Part shown: one piece after another, positions 34,675 through 43,999 of the stretch | Numbering within the stretch: position 1 is the stretch's first letter | Layout of the letters: each line of letters starts with the position of its first letter | From: Desulfurivibrionaceae bacterium | Lineage (GTDB): Bacteria > Desulfobacterota > Desulfobulbia > Desulfobulbales > UBA5123 | Assembly: GCA_030145325.1 (NCBI GenBank) | Contig: JAQYVW010000013.1 | Coordinates: 1 to 60,440, forward strand | DNA length: 60,440 nt | Direction: 5' to 3' | Notes under the pieces: model-generated | Told to the model about the DNA's origin: nothing | What the model saw: only the letters and a program-made list of their open reading frames with translations | The model's database searches: none | Position numbers and translations under genes: made by a program

Positions 34675-34751
34675 ACCAAGGCCACCAGCCCAAAGACCGC
34701 CCCAGCTTTTATCGACACCCACCGGCACCCCGCCCTTTCCCATTCCCCACG

Positions 34752-34780
34752 GTGACATGGGCGCACTTCTCCTGTATATT
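34752..34780 (+). promoter_or_regulatory. umuD promoter with partial LexA-like half-site
   Basis: GTGACA (34752-34757) and TATATT (34775-34780) are 17 bp apart. The E. coli-type half-site CTGTATAT (34772-34779) overlaps the -10 box, but the matching ACAG half is missing, so LexA control is only suggested by the umuDC context. The predicted start (about 34787) falls at the ATG at 34788, with no Shine-Dalgarno upstream. Confidence 0.45.
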
Positions 34781-34787
34781 GATGGCC

Positions 34788-35228
34788 ATGAACTCAGCCC
34801 CCCCAACCATCTCGGCAATCTACCCCTTCAGTCGCACCGGCGAATTACATCGCCCCCTCTTTGCCTGTAGCGTCTCGGCCGGGTTTCCCAGCCCAGCCGA
34901 CGATTATATTGAAGGCAAGCTGGATCTCAATGAACTGATGGTGGCCAACCCTGCCGCCACCTTCTTTGTCCGCGTGGCTGGAGACTCCATGGTCGGCGCC
35001 GGTATCCACCACCACGATATCCTCGTGGTGGATCGTTCCCTTGAACCCATCAACGGCAAGATAGTGATCGCAGTGGTCGACGGCGAGCTAACCGTGAAAC
35101 GGCTGCGCAAAAAAGGCACTGAAATCTATCTTCACGCTGAAAACCCTGATTACCCCGACATCCTGATTAGCGAAGAAACCACCTGCGAGATATGGGGAGT
35201 GGCTGCCTTCGCGGTTCACTCCCTGTAG
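34788..35228 (+). CDS. umuD: UmuD-type SOS protein, LexA/S24 peptidase family
   Basis: 146 aa from ATG 34788 (an ATG at 34782 is two codons earlier). It carries the self-cleavage site SAGFPSP with the break expected at Ala31-Gly32, nucleophile Ser67 in AGDSMVG and general base Lys104 in LTVKRL; the 37-residue Ser-Lys spacing equals that of E. coli UmuD (60 and 97). The processed form is a subunit of translesion DNA polymerase V. The -10 box ends just before the start codon and no ribosome-binding site is visible, so a leaderless message is possible. umuC follows after 10 bp. Confidence 0.93.
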   Translation: MNSAPPTISAIYPFSRTGELHRPLFACSVSAGFPSPADDYIEGKLDLNELMVANPAATFFVRVAGDSMVGAGIHHHDILVVDRSLEPINGKIVIAVVDGELTVKRLRKKGTEIYLHAENPDYPDILISEETTCEIWGVAAFAVHSL

Positions 35229-35238
35229 GACAGCTCCC

Positions 35239-36525
35239 ATGCCCACCACCTTTGCCCTGCTCGACTGCAACAACTTCTATGTCTCCTGCGAACGGGTCTT
35301 CAACCCGAAGCTGATCGGGAAACCAGTGGTGGTGCTCTCCAACAACGACGGCTGCATCATTGCTCGCTCCAACGAAGCCAAGGAGTTGGGGATCAAGATG
35401 GGGGAACCGTACTTTCGCTGCCAACCCCTGCTGGAGCATCACCAAGTTCATGTCTTTTCCTCCAACTACGCTCTCTATGGCGACATGTCACAGCGGGTTA
35501 TGGAGGTTTTAAGCCGTCTTGAACCCCAGGTGGAGGTTTATTCCATCGACGAGGCCTTTCTCCGGCTGCCCGCAGGTGATGAAAAGACCTTACGCCTTAT
35601 TGGCAAGAATATCTGCCGAACCATCCGCCAGCACACCGGCATCCCGGTTTCCATAGGCTTCGGCCCCACCAAAACCCTGGCCAAGATCGCCAACCGAATA
35701 GCCAAAAAGAACCCCGCCCAGCGTGGGGGATGCATAATCTCGGCGGGTGACGACTTACCCCCCATCCTCAAGTCCATGCCGGTAAGCGAGGTGTGGGGAA
35801 TCGGTGGCCGCGCAACGAAGAAACTAGCCGGGCAAGGCATCCGTACCGCCTACGATCTAAGCCGGGCCGACGCAAATTGGCTCAAGAAGAACCTTAGCAT
35901 CACCGGGGTTCGAACCATGCGGGAGTTACAGGGCGTTTCCTGTTTTCCCCTCACCGAGATTCCGCCGCCCAAACACTCCATGGCCTGCTCCCGCTCCTTC
36001 GGCACGCCGGTTAGCGAACTCAAGGATATGCATGAGGCCACCGTCACCTATGTGGCCCGCGCCGCCGAAAAGATCCGCGCCCAACAACTCAAAGCTGGTT
36101 GCCTCACCCTCTATCTCAACACCAACCGTTTCAGCAGCAGCCAGCCCCAATACGCCAACAATCGAACCATCACCCTGCCCTATCCCACCGCTGACACCGC
36201 AACCCTCATCGCCCAGGCGGTGGCAACCCTTAAGGATCTCTTCCGACCGGGCTACGCCTACCAAAAGGTGGGGGTAATCCTCACCGCTCTGACCCCGGAA
36301 CATATCCAGCAGGGCAACCTCTTCCTCACCCCGCGCCCCAATACCGACAACCTTCTCCTCGCCCTGGATCGGATCAACCACCGCTGGGGCCAAGACACCC
36401 TTCAGTACGGTTCCGCCGGGCTGGACAAACCCTGGCATCATAAACAGAACATGAAGTCCCCCTCCTACACCACCAGTTGGCATGAGCTTCCCGTTGCCCT
36501 GGCCGCCGAGACCATAACGCGCTAG
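35239..36525 (+). CDS. umuC: Translesion DNA polymerase V catalytic subunit UmuC
   Basis: 428 aa, Y-family polymerase. Palm and finger motifs: FALLDCNNFYVSCERVF with the first catalytic Asp, VVVLSNNDGCIIARSNEAK, and YSIDEAF with the second catalytic acidic pair. Thumb region SIGFGPTKTLAKIANR, then WGIGGRATKKL, and the UmuC-type little-finger and C-terminal region ending near the tail. Together with UmuD it copies across damaged bases during the SOS response. It is the second gene of umuDC; the next gene (minus strand) is convergent, with a 173-bp gap in which I see no clear terminator. Confidence 0.95.
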   Translation: MPTTFALLDCNNFYVSCERVFNPKLIGKPVVVLSNNDGCIIARSNEAKELGIKMGEPYFRCQPLLEHHQVHVFSSNYALYGDMSQRVMEVLSRLEPQVEVYSIDEAFLRLPAGDEKTLRLIGKNICRTIRQHTGIPVSIGFGPTKTLAKIANRIAKKNPAQRGGCIISAGDDLPPILKSMPVSEVWGIGGRATKKLAGQGIRTAYDLSRADANWLKKNLSITGVRTMRELQGVSCFPLTEIPPPKHSMACSRSFGTPVSELKDMHEATVTYVARAAEKIRAQQLKAGCLTLYLNTNRFSSSQPQYANNRTITLPYPTADTATLIAQAVATLKDLFRPGYAYQKVGVILTALTPEHIQQGNLFLTPRPNTDNLLLALDRINHRWGQDTLQYGSAGLDKPWHHKQNMKSPSYTTSWHELPVALAAETITR

Positions 36526-36698
36526 CCACAAGCTGGCCGACCTGAGGAGAGAGCATCTATTCATGACCACGCAAAACTCGTGGACTACCTATGTTTGCCT
36601 TGGGGAAAAGGAGAATCGATCTGTTGTCGGTTGGTGGGGCCAGGCAGGATAACTACCCCCCCAAAAAAGCCAACAGAACCACGCCGGTGTTGATTGCA

Positions 36699-38900
36699 CT
36701 ACTCATTGAGCGGCGACACAACCAGAGAGTGGATTTTCATCCTATCCAACTTATCGATGGTGTAAACCTTCCCGACGGTTAGATCAAGATGTTGCACCTC
36801 GACCACGATCCCGGTGTCGGCAAGGCAGGCAAAATCGTTGAGCTCCTGACGATCAATGTCCAGATGCTCTTTGGCGATGGCGGCAAAATCATTGCCATAA
36901 GCCCTGAAGAACAGGGCATCGGGCAAGGCTGTCTGTAGTTCGGCGGCAAAGTCCTTAAAGAGCAGATCCCCCTTATCCCATCCCCGGCGCTTATTATACT
37001 CCGGCACATTTTGCAGGTGCAGCATGTGCAGGCATTTATATTGATTAATATCCCGGTTGTTGAGGATGATCTTCAGGTAATCCTCGTTGTAAAGGCCGGT
37101 GAGCTTATCGTTAAAGAAATAGGAAAATCTCTTTTTCTCCAGCTTGGTCACCGGCAGTTGACTGACGGTGGATGAGATTTTGACATCGGCCAGCACCGTC
37201 AGGGCAGCCTTCACCACTTGCGGATCAAATTGACTACCGCTACAAGCGCGAAGCTCATCCAGGGCGACGGGAATATCCTTCTTTGACTTATAGATTCGGT
37301 TGGTGGTCATGGCATCAAAGGCATCACCCACGGTCATGATGCGGGAGAGCAAGGGGATATCCTCTCCCTTCAAACCATCGGGGTAGCCCTTACCATCATA
37401 GCGCTCGTGATGATGCTGGATGATCACCGCCAGATCCTGGTACATCTGGATCTGCGAAAGCATCTCATAACCGGCAAAGGCATGCACCTTGATCAGGTCA
37501 TAATCCAGCTTCGAGAGCTTGCCGGGCTTGAGCAACACTGAATCAGGGGTCGCCACCTTGCCAATATCATGAAGAATAGCGGCCTTATAGAGGTTTTTTT
37601 TCTCTGCCAAGCCGATCCCCATGGCCCGGGCAATGAGCAGGCAATAATGGGCGACACGCTCGGTGTGGCCAGCGGTATAGGTATCCCGTTGCTCAATCAT
37701 GTCGGCAAAGGAAAAAATCGTCTCTTCGTAATTGGCAGTCCGTTCAGCAGTGAGTTTGCCCACCGCCTCCTTTTGCCGGAATGAATCAATGGCAAAACCA
37801 ATGTCACCCGCCAGCTCATCCAACATATCTTTTTCTTCCAACTCAAAACCGTCCGCACGCCAGGTGTAGATGGTCAGAACGCCAAGGGGCAGACCATTCT
37901 GCCGGGCTCGCAGGGGCAGGCTGATCACCCCTTGAAAACCACGCACCTCCTCCCCTTGGCGCCACGGGGTAGCATCCGGCGTCTGCACATCGTTTGCCTG
38001 GATCACGGTTCGATTCTCCCGTAGACATTGGGCCGCCGGAGTGCGATAAAAAGGTGCCTCCTGGTCGTACGGGTCGTAAGGAGGAGCAAGGAGCGGGTTG
38101 ACCGCAGCATCTGGGGTATAGATGGTTTCGATGCGATCCTCAGCCAGCAACCCGATCCAACAAAAATCATAATGCCCGTGCTGCGCGAAGCGAGCGCAGG
38201 AAGCTTCCAGCAGGCTGATCAGATTGGGGGAAGTAATCAGCAATTTATTGATATGAGCCACGGTATGCAGGATATTGCGGAGATAGCGCTCTTGGTCGAA
38301 AAGGGTGCCGATCTTCTTGGTCCGTTGGGCAACCATGGCCTCAAGGGTGCGGTTGAAATATTCAATCTTCTTTTTGTCACGCTTCACCTTTTCGGTTAAC
38401 AGCCCCACCGGCACAGTGATAAAGAAGAAAAAAGATATGCGGATGGCAAGATCGGTCCACTGGAGATGGGGTAACATGGGGAGGATGCTGACCACATAAC
38501 AGAGGGCTGAAAAAACCGCGACCAGCAGACCGAAGCGAAGTCCGAAATAGACGGTATGCAGGCAGATGAGCAGGTAGTAGCCAAGAAAGAAGCTGTTTTC
38601 AAAGCTGCTTTCGGCATGCACCAGAACCGAGAGAAAAAGCAGGTCGAGAAAAAGAGAGGCCAGATACACCTTTTTCAACCGGGACGGCCAAAAAAAGATA
38701 ACCACGTAGCCAATAAGGCTGTAGATAAAAAAAGAACCGAGGGCTTGAACCAAAACCCCCTTCTCCCCAAACGAAAGGTGGCCGATCAACAACCAACCCA
38801 AACCACCGAGAAGACTAAAAATCCGCAACAACAAAAAGGTGAGATCCACCTCGCTGGTGCAACCACGAACCTTCCCCCACTGTTTTTGCAAAAAAACCAT
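36699..38900 (-). CDS. Membrane GAF/HD-GYP protein with degenerate C-terminal GGDEF
   Basis: 733 aa. The N-terminal third has about six membrane helices, then a coiled linker (EYFNRTLEAMVAQRTKK), a GAF domain (about 220-380) and an HD-GYP domain with HDIGK at 444-448 and HHHERYDGKGYPDG near 495-508, the intact signature of c-di-GMP phosphodiesterases. The last 150 residues look like a GGDEF fold (DKLTGLYNEDYL), but the active motif is AYGNDF (about 666-671), so cyclase activity is unlikely; it may be a regulatory GTP-binding module. This order, with GGDEF after HD-GYP, is uncommon. Single gene, with no kinase or receiver nearby. Confidence 0.88.
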   Translation of the reverse strand: MVFLQKQWGKVRGCTSEVDLTFLLLRIFSLLGGLGWLLIGHLSFGEKGVLVQALGSFFIYSLIGYVVIFFWPSRLKKVYLASLFLDLLFLSVLVHAESSFENSFFLGYYLLICLHTVYFGLRFGLLVAVFSALCYVVSILPMLPHLQWTDLAIRISFFFFITVPVGLLTEKVKRDKKKIEYFNRTLEAMVAQRTKKIGTLFDQERYLRNILHTVAHINKLLITSPNLISLLEASCARFAQHGHYDFCWIGLLAEDRIETIYTPDAAVNPLLAPPYDPYDQEAPFYRTPAAQCLRENRTVIQANDVQTPDATPWRQGEEVRGFQGVISLPLRARQNGLPLGVLTIYTWRADGFELEEKDMLDELAGDIGFAIDSFRQKEAVGKLTAERTANYEETIFSFADMIEQRDTYTAGHTERVAHYCLLIARAMGIGLAEKKNLYKAAILHDIGKVATPDSVLLKPGKLSKLDYDLIKVHAFAGYEMLSQIQMYQDLAVIIQHHHERYDGKGYPDGLKGEDIPLLSRIMTVGDAFDAMTTNRIYKSKKDIPVALDELRACSGSQFDPQVVKAALTVLADVKISSTVSQLPVTKLEKKRFSYFFNDKLTGLYNEDYLKIILNNRDINQYKCLHMLHLQNVPEYNKRRGWDKGDLLFKDFAAELQTALPDALFFRAYGNDFAAIAKEHLDIDRQELNDFACLADTGIVVEVQHLDLTVGKVYTIDKLDRMKIHSLVVSPLNE

Positions 38901-39025
38901 TCAAACTCACAGTGATAAATGGCCGCCTACTTTTGGCGCAGTAAGCAAGGCTAAGATGCCTTACCATGCTGCGAATGATACTGCCATGACCAGCAAGTCG
39001 TCAACCGTTGTTGCAATGACTAGCA

Positions 39026-39054
39026 AGTGTCTGTCCACAAATGAGGATTTCTGT
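39026..39054 (+). repeat. 29-bp repeat, copy 1, likely element terminus
   Basis: The block AGTGTCTGTCCACAAATGAG and the nine bases after it recur at 60301-60329 with 27 of 29 identities. Here it lies 27 bp ahead of a transposase fragment, so it is probably the terminal inverted repeat of the same family. On the far side of the fragment, AAAAATCCTCA near 39354-39364 resembles the complementary end in a decayed form. Confidence 0.6.
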
Positions 39055-39080
39055 CGGAGAGCCAGGAGAAGAACTTTATT

Positions 39081-39368
39081 ATGATCCACACGGGAAAAAA
39101 GGAGAATCGAGAGGCGGCACAATTCCATCACCAACTTCACCGCCCAACGCAAATTGAGGTGAAAAACTATCCTAAAACCTTAACCATTCTCACCAGGGCA
39201 CACAGGAGAAGGTATATTGAAAACTTCTGGGACTTTGCTAAAACTAGACTTTCTCGATTCCGGGGTATGAGCAAAAAGACCTTTCTGTTACATTTGCCAG
39301 AGAGTGAATGTAGGTTTAACCACAGAGGGGAGGATTTGTATATTTTGCTACTTAAAAATCCTCAGTAA
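39081..39368 (+). pseudogene. IS1595/ISXO2-type transposase remnant (C-terminal piece)
   Basis: Only the end of the transposase is left. From about residue 45 the frame reads IENFWDFAKTRLSRFRGMSK, TFLLHLPESECRFNHR and EDLYILLLK, the conserved C-terminal block of ISXO2-like DDE transposases. The first half of the frame is not recognisable and the catalytic DDE region is missing, so the element is dead. Together with the repeat at 39026-39054 it looks like an internally deleted copy of about 350 bp. It sits at the left edge of the AT-rich segment with the WcbI-like and beta-helix genes. Confidence 0.8.
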
Positions 39369-39575
39369 ATTACCTCTGTTCTAGTCATGCCCCTCGAAGG
39401 GTAAACAGCCCCTCCCTTGGAGCCAGAAAGACGGGCAGCAAAGCGGAGCCGTGGGGAAAACAAAGGTTAAACCTTGAAAGATTAGGATGATTTCCATGCC
39501 ACAATCTTACCGTGGTCGGTCTTTATCCCAATTTCCATTTCTTTCAGCAATGGAACAGTTAGGTGGATTTACGAA

Positions 39576-40499
39576 GTGGACATCAATACGTTGCCAGCAC
39601 AGAAAACCGACAAGGAGAAAAAACTTTGTCTAATTTATGCCAACTGTCAAGGAAGAGCCTTTGATACTTTTCTGCGAATGAGTGCAGAGTTCCAGGAAAA
39701 ATACCGGATTGAAATAGTAAATAATTATATTTTCATTCAGAACAAGCATAATCTTCCCCTTGATACCTTTAAAAAGGCTGATTTGTTTATTTATCAGCCA
39801 ATTGCAGCGAAGCATGGTGTCTATGCAACTGACAACCTGTTTGAATATTTGCCGCCTCAATGTGTAAAGATATCCTTCCCTTATATATATAATGATGCCT
39901 TGTGGCCATTGTTCGAAGTTCTAGGTGAAATTAAAGGGCAAGAGGTGGTGGTTTCATTAATCGAGAGCGGGTTATCATTAAAAGAAATTGTGGATAGGTT
40001 CTGTGCAGGAAAAATAGATTTTCAATTTGAACGCCGATTTAGTGACTCCATGGCAATTCTACGTTCCAAGGAGGAAAAAACAGATGTGAAGGTGGCGGAC
40101 TTCATCGTGAGCAATTTTAGAACAAAAAAATTGTTTTTGACCCACAATCATCACACCAACGCTATTTATATCCATTGCGCTAATCAAATATTAAACATTC
40201 TGCATTTACCATTGTTGCATTTTGTCGACAAGATGCCCGCTGAAACCTGTTTAGGCGATTGCTGGCCGCAGTCTCCTTATGAAACTAATTTTTACGGCCT
40301 AACCTATCAATATGCGTGGCAAGAATACCATCCGGAAAAAATAGACAGCAATTGGCATCGCTTCTATTTAAAGCTAATTGGCAAGATTTATTTTTCTTTC
40401 CCCCTGCCTTGGCTTAAGAGGGTTAGCTTAAAAAGCTACCTGTACCTGCGTATCAAACGGGACCTCGTTTGGGGGGCAGGATACATGAACAAGTTGTAA
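39576..40499 (+). CDS. WcbI-domain polysaccharide biosynthesis protein
   Basis: 307 aa, GTG start with AGGTGG 9 bp upstream. The N-terminal half shows the WcbI pattern: LCLIYANCQGRAFDTFLR, then a mid-domain KADLFIYQPI and SFPYIYNDALWP. WcbI-type proteins are linked to capsule assembly, where the founding member is from Burkholderia capsule loci; the exact reaction is not settled. The C-terminal 100 residues are rich in Trp, Tyr and basic residues. The gene is clearly AT-rich compared with the flanks and stands alone beside an IS remnant, so it was probably acquired. No other capsule gene is present. Confidence 0.75.
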   Translation: MDINTLPAQKTDKEKKLCLIYANCQGRAFDTFLRMSAEFQEKYRIEIVNNYIFIQNKHNLPLDTFKKADLFIYQPIAAKHGVYATDNLFEYLPPQCVKISFPYIYNDALWPLFEVLGEIKGQEVVVSLIESGLSLKEIVDRFCAGKIDFQFERRFSDSMAILRSKEEKTDVKVADFIVSNFRTKKLFLTHNHHTNAIYIHCANQILNILHLPLLHFVDKMPAETCLGDCWPQSPYETNFYGLTYQYAWQEYHPEKIDSNWHRFYLKLIGKIYFSFPLPWLKRVSLKSYLYLRIKRDLVWGAGYMNKL

Positions 40500-40696
40500 C
40501 TTATGGGGGCTCCTTTTTACTGTTTGTTGCCCCAATTTTCATTTGCCACATGCCGCACATTGGCTCAAAAACAATCCAAGAGATTGGTTGCGGTCTAAAG
40601 TAACAAGATATCCAGTCGAACCAACCGAGGCTTGCTTAACCCCCCACCCGTTTGGGGATTACAGCTCCCCCAAAACAATAACAACAGGAGAAAACA

Positions 40697-40987
40697 ATGA
40701 GTGATACCGACAAAGATAAAGAATTTTACGAGATGGCGGACGCTTTCATTGCCTTAGCCAATAAGCAAAGTAAAAGTTGTGATCCAGGCAAGGTCAGCGC
40801 CACATTCCTGTATGCTGCCGCCCGCTTTAACACCTTCATCATCGCTTCACACGCAGCTTCGGCAAGTGAATTTGCGGAAGGCAAAGAAAAAACATATGAA
40901 TACTTCATGGCAGAATACAAAAAGATGCTTGTGGAGCATGTCGCGGATTATGCGAATAATTTTGACAAGTATATCGTCCGCAACTGA
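40697..40987 (+). CDS. DUF3144 family protein
   Basis: 96 aa with AGGAG 7 bp before the ATG. The sequence follows the DUF3144 pattern: EFYEMADAFIALANKQ near the start, VSATFLYAAARFNTFI in the middle and helical Lys/Glu-rich end. It is a small, soluble, all-helical protein of unknown function. It stands alone between the WcbI-like gene and the convergent beta-helix gene. Confidence 0.8.
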   Translation: MSDTDKDKEFYEMADAFIALANKQSKSCDPGKVSATFLYAAARFNTFIIASHAASASEFAEGKEKTYEYFMAEYKKMLVEHVADYANNFDKYIVRN

Positions 40988-41148
40988 GTCTAGGATAAAA
41001 AAACAGAGGGTCATGACTACAGTAGAAGCAAAGGGACAAGTCCGCTTTCGCGATTTCTTGTCAATTCCTCACCCGCCGGTGGCCGCATCGACTTTAACAC
41101 GGTTCTGACGAATAATGGAGGGGGGGGAGGAACCTCCACGGTACTCCC

Positions 41149-43776
41149 CTATTTTTTTTCAATGATGTTTCCCATGCCTCCAGAATGAATCCAGAGTGTA
41201 CCGGAAGATCCTCCCCCTTTGAGGGTATTATTTAGCAGTTGGGGGTTTCCTGCTTTCCGGATCTCTACTCCCGCGACCTTATTACCTCTAATCTTATTCT
41301 CTTCAAGAAGCCCCGCTCCCGAGGTATGTACCAAGACCCCACTGCCTTTATTATCATAAATTTCATTACTGAGAAGGTAAGGGGAGGATTCATTTTTTAT
41401 TTCGACCCCATTCAAAATATTCTCATATATTTGGTTACTTTTAATTGCTCCTCTCCCATGCTCGTAGCAAAACACCCCATTCCCATGGTTGGCAAATATG
41501 CTGTTGTTCTCAAGCATCGGGGTAGCCCCTTGGCTTATTTCCACACCGGAAAATTTGTTAGCATAAATCCTGTTGAGCTTGATGCTACCTGCGCCTTGAG
41601 CCTGAATAAGTATCCCCGCTTTTGCACTATCGTGGATTTCATTATTCACAATCACCGGGGCCGCATGGTCTTTAATAATGATTTCAGAACACGACGAGGT
41701 GGGGATCATAAAATCAAGAAAGCCACTGTCATCATCATGGTTAGAGATACAATTTGCGTGGATGTTGTTACCGGAAAAGGTTCCACCAGACTGACCGCTA
41801 ACAACAACGCCACCATTCTTATTATTTCGAATTATGTTTTCCGTAACAGAAAATACCGTCGCCCCATGCACCATAATTCCTGTTTTATTATCAATAATTT
41901 CGTTACTTGTGAATTCACCCCTGCCTTCGTCCATGATGGAAATCCCTATTTGCGGGGAGGAATTTATTGAATTTTTAAGAACAACTGGATCACCACCTGA
42001 CGAGACGATGAGGTTGGCTTCCAGGTTACGAGATATGGTGTTTTGGGTAATCTTACCTCTGCCATTATTACGAACTAAAATTCCAGTCTTTTGGTTGGCA
42101 TAGATTTGATTTTTCTCAATGAGCGGGGCAGCATTATCTTCAACAACAACCCCCGCAAACTTATTTTGAAAGATATCGTTATGACGAATAGTTGCTGCCG
42201 CCCCGTTAAAAACATAGATGCCGGCATCATGGGTGTCGTGGATGGTATTGTGCTGAATCAGCGGCACTTCAGAAGTGCTAATTGCTATGCCGGATAACAT
42301 GCTGCCAAAAATATCATTTGAGCTATAAACACCTTGAGCATGCCCCTTAATGAATATTCCACTTCCACGGCAGTCGTGAATTGTATTGCGACTCATAGTG
42401 GGAGATGCAGTACTTTGGACCAGAACTCCTCCCCCCTTCGAGTTCACGATGAAATTATTTTCAAAGACCGAATGGCTTTTAGCGGCCACCTGGACACAAA
42501 AATCCTTGGTGCTGTTACCCTTCACAGCCAAGCCTTTAATCAACGCTTGAGTGGCCGTTACCTGTAAACAGGTAATATCTTGTTCACAATTGACCACTAC
42601 CGCAGCCGGGTTTCCCCCTGTACCGGTGAGCATAATGTCTTTGTCGACCAACAACGGCCCTTGGTAGGTGCCAGGAGAGAGTTTTACAACATCGCCTGGT
42701 TTGGCTAACAGAAGCGTAGTTTGCAGTTGCCCAGGAACATCATGCTGGGGGCTGTTCACTTGCCAGACCTTGCCGGTAAACGTTTTTGCCAGCGCATCTG
42801 TATCTAAGACGAAAGGCTGCGAGACCTTGTTATTGATTGTCTTGCTGCCAACAGCAGACACCAGCGATGCGATTGGATTCGGTGTTGCTTGAGCAGTTGG
42901 GGAGGCACCTTTCAGAGGGGCGGGATCTTCTTTTAAACGGCCCAGAAGGATACTTCTGACGCTTTGTGGCAGCTGCCCACGCACCGTTGCTTCAATATCG
43001 TAAAAATAGGTGCTCTGGCCGATCCAACCCTGATCGATGGTTTTATATGATTCAATAATCGCTTCGAAATCACTAGTGATTTCATCTTGCACCAACAAGC
43101 CATTATTGACTTTCGTTAATGATGACAGGAAGATAAGCGACCCAGCCTGAGCCGCATTCCTCTGCGCTTCTTGAAGAGCGTTTTGTTGGCATACTTTTAC
43201 TGTCACATTGTCACAACCAACCTCTCCGTGCTCTTTTACGGTTGTTAATTTCTCTAATGTTTCCTTGAGTTGGCTGTATTGCTGCTCTACCAGTTCACTG
43301 GCAAGCGAATGCAACTCTTGTTCGAGATCTTGGTTGACTCCAGAAAAAACATTCAATTGATGTTGGTATGTTTCTGTTTCTTTGGAAAAAGTGCGCCACA
43401 CGGTATAGGCGTCTTTATAATTCTTAATAGCCGAGGCATAATCTGCCCTTTCTCGTTCAATGGAATGATCAGGAGCTTCAGCTTGGAGCTGTTGAGCGGC
43501 AAGAAAGGTCTCCTTAGCCTTGAGCATGATTTTTTTCTTGAAAGCGACCTGAGAATTAAGGCTCTCTTCTTCTTGCTGCCTGGAGACAATGGCGGTAGAG
43601 AGTTTGGTCAGTCCTGCGGAATGAGCAAAGTACTGCTGCTTTTTAGCTTGATACCGTTCGCCGACCGCAAAGCCATCTTGGGCAAGAAGTGGTGCGCCTT
43701 GAAAAAACAGTGGCAACAGTACAAAAACAAGAAATGTCGGGAGAAGGGATTTATGCATTTTAGATATCGAGACCAT
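41149..43776 (-). CDS. Exported right-handed beta-helix (NosD-like) protein with coiled-coil N-terminal part
   Basis: 875 aa; an alternative ATG at 43758 would trim six residues, and neither start has a clear ribosome site. Signal peptide (LLPTFLVFVLLPLFFQGAPLLAQ). Residues about 30-290 are helical and Gln/Glu/Lys-rich. A transition SPGTYQGPLLVDKDIMLTG near 375 opens a long parallel beta-helix of about 20 rungs with units such as NTIHDTHDAGIYVFNGA, NDIFQNKFAGVVVEDNA and NEIYDNKGSGVLVHTSGAG. Such helices bind or cleave polysaccharides or act as surface adhesins; no catalytic residues can be assigned. The AT-rich composition suggests acquisition with the neighbouring WcbI-like gene. Confidence 0.88.
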   Translation of the reverse strand: MVSISKMHKSLLPTFLVFVLLPLFFQGAPLLAQDGFAVGERYQAKKQQYFAHSAGLTKLSTAIVSRQQEEESLNSQVAFKKKIMLKAKETFLAAQQLQAEAPDHSIERERADYASAIKNYKDAYTVWRTFSKETETYQHQLNVFSGVNQDLEQELHSLASELVEQQYSQLKETLEKLTTVKEHGEVGCDNVTVKVCQQNALQEAQRNAAQAGSLIFLSSLTKVNNGLLVQDEITSDFEAIIESYKTIDQGWIGQSTYFYDIEATVRGQLPQSVRSILLGRLKEDPAPLKGASPTAQATPNPIASLVSAVGSKTINNKVSQPFVLDTDALAKTFTGKVWQVNSPQHDVPGQLQTTLLLAKPGDVVKLSPGTYQGPLLVDKDIMLTGTGGNPAAVVVNCEQDITCLQVTATQALIKGLAVKGNSTKDFCVQVAAKSHSVFENNFIVNSKGGGVLVQSTASPTMSRNTIHDCRGSGIFIKGHAQGVYSSNDIFGSMLSGIAISTSEVPLIQHNTIHDTHDAGIYVFNGAAATIRHNDIFQNKFAGVVVEDNAAPLIEKNQIYANQKTGILVRNNGRGKITQNTISRNLEANLIVSSGGDPVVLKNSINSSPQIGISIMDEGRGEFTSNEIIDNKTGIMVHGATVFSVTENIIRNNKNGGVVVSGQSGGTFSGNNIHANCISNHDDDSGFLDFMIPTSSCSEIIIKDHAAPVIVNNEIHDSAKAGILIQAQGAGSIKLNRIYANKFSGVEISQGATPMLENNSIFANHGNGVFCYEHGRGAIKSNQIYENILNGVEIKNESSPYLLSNEIYDNKGSGVLVHTSGAGLLEENKIRGNKVAGVEIRKAGNPQLLNNTLKGGGSSGTLWIHSGGMGNIIEKK

Positions 43777-43917
43777 TAAACAAAATTATTGAGTTAGGAA
43801 TAAACGAGTCTTCACTGACTACCCCCAATCCTCCTACTTTTCAATAGGACACTTATAATGAGTGAGGGGAAACCGCTGCCACCCCGGCTTCCCCTTGCTC
43901 ATTTTTCCCGTTGCCCG

Positions 43918-43946
43918 TTTACAACCTGAGCTGAGTCTGGTAAATT
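43918..43946 (+). promoter_or_regulatory. sigma70-type promoter for the SlyD-like gene
   Basis: TTTACA (43918-43923) and TAAATT (43941-43946) are 17 bp apart, 54 bp before the ATG at 44000, which has AAGGAG upstream. A GC-rich hairpin (about 43865-43892) just before it may end transcripts from the left. Confidence 0.45.
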
Positions 43947-43999
43947 GGCTCGCTTATCGTCGATTTTGGCGTAAATTCACTATTTAAGGAGCAAAAATA

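Noticed and set aside
34772-34790. Full LexA box at umuD
   Set aside because: Only the CTGTATAT half is present; the ACAG half is missing.
41149-43776. Repeat pattern that could look like a CRISPR array
   Set aside because: The repeats are protein-level beta-helix rungs of uneven length in one reading frame; no constant repeat with unique spacers.
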